From Neptuniibacter sp. (GTDB lineage: Bacteria; Pseudomonadota; Gammaproteobacteria; Pseudomonadales; Balneatricaceae): a DNA stretch of 9,360 bases. Shown piece by piece: positions 7,124 to 9,360 of this stretch. Under the pieces are notes generated by a model that did no database searches, had not been told where the DNA came from, and saw nothing but the letters and a program-made list of their open reading frames with translations. A program made the position numbers and the translations under genes. Location of the stretch: positions 1 through 9,360 of the forward strand of contig JASBRM010000306.1 of assembly GCA_030149405.1 (NCBI GenBank). The letters run 5' to 3'. Positions within the stretch are counted from its first letter, which is position 1. Each line of letters opens with the position of its first letter.

Positions 7124-8335
7124 TTAATTGAGTGAGGCCTGAACCAGCCTTTTACTACTCAAAGCCTTCAAGAAGGCTACAATATCCTCAACCTGTTGTT
7201 CGGTAAGATCTGGGTTTTCAACGACACCTAATCTGTTTTCAGCCCACTGAAACTGACGGCTTTCAGATTTACCCAGCTGAGCTTTGGACATAATCCGCAC
7301 CACTTCATTCAGGTCATCCACTTGCCCATTGTGCAACCATGGGCCTGTTAACGCCACATTTCTTAATGACGGAACCCGCCATACCGATGTGTCCTCACCA
7401 TCAAGTGTAAAAGAATAATTTGAATCTATCTGATCAGGGTTTGCCGGAAATGCCCGTAGTTCAAGACCAGAGTTAAACACACTGGCGGCGCTGAAGTTCG
7501 GTCCGAAGTGGCAATGTATACATCCAGCCTCTTCGAACAAAACCATGCCACTGAGCTGTTTTGATGTGAGTGCGGTTTTATCACCCCTGACAAACTCATC
7601 GTAAGGGGAATCATTCGTGATCAAGGTCCGCTCATAGCTGGCGATCGCTTTGGCAATTTTATCGATGGTGATTTCAGTATTCCCGTCGAATGCTTTGGCA
7701 AAAAGTGCTGTATAGCTCGGCTGTTCTTTTACCCGGGTTTCAATTTCAGCTTCAGAGCTCATACCCATTTCTATTGGATTCAGAAATGGTTGTACCGCTT
7801 GCTGCTCAAGACTTCGAGCCCTGCCATCCCAGAACAGCCTTTTTTGAAAGGCGGCATTCCAGACTGTGGGCGCATTCCTATCGCCCTTCTGCCCCATAAT
7901 TCCGGTAGAGACTCTGGCGCCATCGCCACCAGCATAAATCTCCAGCTCATGACAGGATGCACAGGATAGACTGCGGTCGGCTGAAAGGTTTTTATCAAAG
8001 AACAGTTGTTTACCCAGATCTATTTTCGCTTGGGTCAAAGGGTTATCCGCAGGAACAGGAGCTACCCCAGGCAATGCTTGCCAGAGGTGTTTTTCCGGCG
8101 TTGAGATTCGAGGGCTGAGAATGTAATCAGGGGTTCCCTGTGAACTCATTTTACTTTTGCTTACCATCTCAACCCTGAAAAAACCTTCAGGTGCGTTATG
8201 TAGTAACGTATAAATACCAAGTTTGATCCCAGAAAACACAGCAATCAGAATTAAACAGGCTATCACCAGTAGTTTAATTTCAAAACGCCGCTCCAGTTCC
8301 GGATCTGAACCATTCTTTTCCTGAAGGTTTAGCAT
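7124..8335 (-). CDS. Membrane-anchored diheme cytochrome c peroxidase
   Basis: Reduces hydrogen peroxide to water in the periplasm using electrons from the respiratory chain. At 403 residues, it has a short cytoplasmic N-terminus and one membrane segment (~20-44, LLVIACLILIAVFSGIKLG) without a clear cleavage site, so it is probably anchored rather than soluble. Heme sites are CASCH (125-129) and CIHCH (272-276). Other CcpA/MauG-family motifs are RNAPTVWNAAF, FWDGRARSLEQQA (W169), NPIEM (catalytic-type E189) and VPSLRNVALTGPWLHNGQ. M349 in VRIMSKAQLG fits the Met ligand of the high-potential heme, favouring a peroxidase over MauG. In the loop that carries the distal His (His71 in Pseudomonas CcpA) this protein has VSTGIMGQKG, with I146 and M147 and no His. 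GGAGG 5 bases before ATG 8335 supports the start. The gene is 14 bases from the DUF4242 gene. Confidence 0.94.
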   Translation of the reverse strand: MLNLQEKNGSDPELERRFEIKLLVIACLILIAVFSGIKLGIYTLLHNAPEGFFRVEMVSKSKMSSQGTPDYILSPRISTPEKHLWQALPGVAPVPADNPLTQAKIDLGKQLFFDKNLSADRSLSCASCHELEIYAGGDGARVSTGIMGQKGDRNAPTVWNAAFQKRLFWDGRARSLEQQAVQPFLNPIEMGMSSEAEIETRVKEQPSYTALFAKAFDGNTEITIDKIAKAIASYERTLITNDSPYDEFVRGDKTALTSKQLSGMVLFEEAGCIHCHFGPNFSAASVFNSGLELRAFPANPDQIDSNYSFTLDGEDTSVWRVPSLRNVALTGPWLHNGQVDDLNEVVRIMSKAQLGKSESRQFQWAENRLGVVENPDLTEQQVEDIVAFLKALSSKRLVQASLN

Positions 8336-8349
8336 ACCTACCTCCGAAA

Positions 8350-8649
8350 TCAGGATGCAGCAAAAAACAGATCACCCGGAGTTACACTTTTGACTTCAGT
8401 AATACTGTCAAAAGGTAAACCTACACGAGTATGAGCCCTTTCCACAGCAAGTTCGCTTTCTGCCAGAGTCAGACAAAAAGCGCGCCCGGCTTCCACACCG
8501 GCAAAGATTTTCAGAGGTACAACGCCCTCTTCTGAACAAGCTCCTTTGTACTGCTCGTAAAAACCGGAAAACTGCTCAAGAGAGATATCATCTGGGAAAG
8601 TGTTCTTTTCAACGTTATGTGTATCCAGATAAAGCTTCATTTTTTTCAT
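8350..8649 (-). CDS. DUF4242-family small protein (possible nickel binding)
   Basis: A 99-residue cytosolic-looking protein, first gene of the presumed operon. The pattern MKLYLDTHNV, then QFSGFYEQYKGACSEEGVVPLKIFAG, GRAFCLTLAESELAVERAHTRVGLPFDSITEV matches the DUF4242 ferredoxin-like fold, whose characterised member SCO4226 of Streptomyces binds nickel. Possible metal or redox residues visible are H11, C38, C59 and H73. The start ATG 8649 has GAGG 8 bases upstream; the ATG three codons later is too far from it. Co-transcription with a diheme peroxidase and a Crp/Fnr regulator suggests a role in metal or redox homeostasis, but the function is not known and the family assignment is by pattern recognition. 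Confidence 0.8.
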   Translation of the reverse strand: MKKMKLYLDTHNVEKNTFPDDISLEQFSGFYEQYKGACSEEGVVPLKIFAGVEAGRAFCLTLAESELAVERAHTRVGLPFDSITEVKSVTPGDLFFAAS

Positions 8650-8671
8650 CAGTTCGACCTCACTATTAGTT

Positions 8672-8688
8672 TGTGACGTCAGATTACA
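8672..8688. promoter_or_regulatory. Candidate Crp/Fnr-type or other operator at the operon promoter
   Basis: TGTGACGTCAGATTACA contains half-sites TGTGA and TTACA, resembling a Crp-type site, but with a 7-base rather than 6-base spacer. It also contains the perfect palindrome TGACGTCA (8674-8681). It overlaps the predicted -10 and start point, so binding there would more likely repress. The regulator at the end of the operon is the obvious candidate; this is inference. Confidence 0.3.
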
Positions 8689-8711
8689 TTCACCCTAGGG
8701 CGGGTTTATGT
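8683..8711 (-). promoter_or_regulatory. Candidate promoter of the DUF4242-peroxidase-regulator operon
   Basis: On the minus strand a good -10 TGTAAT (8683-8688) lies 34 bases before the start codon. The position of the -35, 17 bases upstream, is poor (ACATAA, 8706-8711), as in activator-dependent promoters. The spacer holds a perfect 8-base palindrome CCCTAGGG (8693-8700). Confidence 0.4.
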
Positions 8712-8777
8712 AACAAAAGATACAGAGACGAAAAAATTGAACTTGTAACGGAGAACAGGAAATAATTTGTAGAAATA

Positions 8778-8803
8778 AAAAAGGCCCCTGAAGGAGCCTT
8801 TTT
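8778..8803 (-). terminator. Bidirectional-looking intrinsic terminator
   Basis: AAAAAGGC-C-CC-TGAA-GG-A-GCCTTTTT forms a stem with one internal mismatch, GC-rich in the middle and flanked by A and T runs, so it can work on both strands. It follows the CTERM protein gene by about 8 bases and separates it from the peroxidase operon. Confidence 0.85.
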
Positions 8804-8810
8804 ACGGTTG

Positions 8811-9350
8811 TTAAGATATGCCCTTCTTCCGTGAAAAGCCTACAAACCCAAGCATTGCTGAACCAAACAGCCATAAAGCTGCAGGTAGAGGTACTGGCGA
8901 AAGTTTGTCATCACTTACCCGAACAAGGAAGGTTTCTGCGGCGGAATTAAGTGCATGTTGCAAAGAAGCAGCAATACCAACTGGGGCACCCCAGATATAG
9001 CCTTGAAGAGCATCACCCGGATCGCAATGGTTATGAACAGTATTAAACTGCGGTGCTGCACACATAGTCTGATCGAAGCTATTCAAATTAAAAGCATCAA
9101 TCAAACCATTAAGATCACCAAAGCTATCAATCCACTGAAATTCGGTGGCAAAATCAAAACCGCTATGCAGGCTCACAACACCACAACTTGGTTCTAGACC
9201 AGCACAGGGACCAGCGTAAACCCACTCCAGTCCGTTATCAGCAGTATAAATTTGGTTTGCGGAAGGCGCTTGTCCAAGCAGGCTGGCAGCATGCCCACTT
9301 ACAGCGAAAGACATCAGTGCCGAAAAAAACATTATTTTAATAAGTTTCAT
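8811..9350 (-). CDS. Secreted protein with VPLP-CTERM sorting/anchor signal
   Basis: A 179-residue exported protein. Residues 1-21 are a signal peptide (KLIKIMFFSALMSFAVSGHA). The mature part begins with a segment like YTADNGLEWVYAG and has four cysteines (C49, C56, C97, C109) that could form two disulfides. The C-terminus, VPLPAALWLFGSAMLGFVGF followed by SRKKG, is a VPLP variant of the PEP-CTERM tripartite signal (short Pro motif, membrane helix, basic tail) that exosortase-type enzymes process. The start ATG 9350 has GGAG 6 bases upstream. The middle domain is not recognised. No exosortase or polysaccharide genes are in the window; a terminator follows the gene, and nothing links it to the peroxidase operon. 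Its function is unknown; export and sorting or anchoring are the only supported statements. Confidence 0.88.
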   Translation of the reverse strand: MKLIKIMFFSALMSFAVSGHAASLLGQAPSANQIYTADNGLEWVYAGPCAGLEPSCGVVSLHSGFDFATEFQWIDSFGDLNGLIDAFNLNSFDQTMCAAPQFNTVHNHCDPGDALQGYIWGAPVGIAASLQHALNSAAETFLVRVSDDKLSPVPLPAALWLFGSAMLGFVGFSRKKGIS

Positions 9351-9360
9351 GATCGACTCC

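Noticed and set aside
8818..9197. + strand open frames opposite the CTERM protein gene
   Set aside because: They are antisense shadows; the minus-strand gene has a ribosome site, signal peptide and sorting signal.

Overview
The window looks like a chromosomal segment of a gammaproteobacterium of the Pseudomonas/Oceanospirillales kind. The evidence is the enolase C-terminus (GSLCRSDR rather than the enterobacterial GSMSRSDR), the moderate GC, the CCA-encoding tRNA gene and a VPLP-type C-terminal sorting signal common in marine gammaproteobacteria. This placement is an inference from a few proteins, not a measured phylogeny.

Left part (1-2584): two consecutive glycolytic genes on the + strand. 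The 3' two-thirds of eno is followed, after a ~210-base spacer containing two perfect hairpins, by gpmI (cofactor-independent phosphoglycerate mutase). They catalyse successive steps, 3-phosphoglycerate to 2-phosphoglycerate to phosphoenolpyruvate.

Middle (2653-6247): mobile DNA. A complete IS3-family element (2653-3881) has 35-base imperfect terminal repeats, orfA and orfB, and a correctly phased A7 slippery heptamer. It has no visible target-site duplication, which suggests that its two flanks were brought together by a rearrangement. To its right lies the recombination module of an integrative element, read leftwards: xis-like gene, tyrosine integrase, then an unknown small ORF. A small XRE/Cro-type regulator is transcribed divergently from it across overlapping promoters with a palindromic candidate operator. 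The module abuts the 3' side of a tRNA-Val(GAC) gene, a typical integration target. No second att copy or cargo is visible, so this is probably the remnant or one end of an island.

Right part (6248-9360): tRNA-Val with its own promoter and terminator, then a leftward cluster that looks like one operon. It encodes a DUF4242 (SCO4226-like, possible nickel-binding) small protein, a membrane-anchored diheme cytochrome c peroxidase, and a Crp/Fnr-family regulator rich in cysteine. The peroxidase lacks the usual distal His in the peroxidatic-heme loop and has an Ile-Met pair there, which may mean it needs no reductive activation. Upstream, behind a bidirectional terminator, is a separate secreted protein with a VPLP-CTERM anchor. 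The DUF4242-peroxidase-regulator operon is the most interesting unit: a candidate self-regulated peroxide or redox response at the periplasmic face of the membrane.
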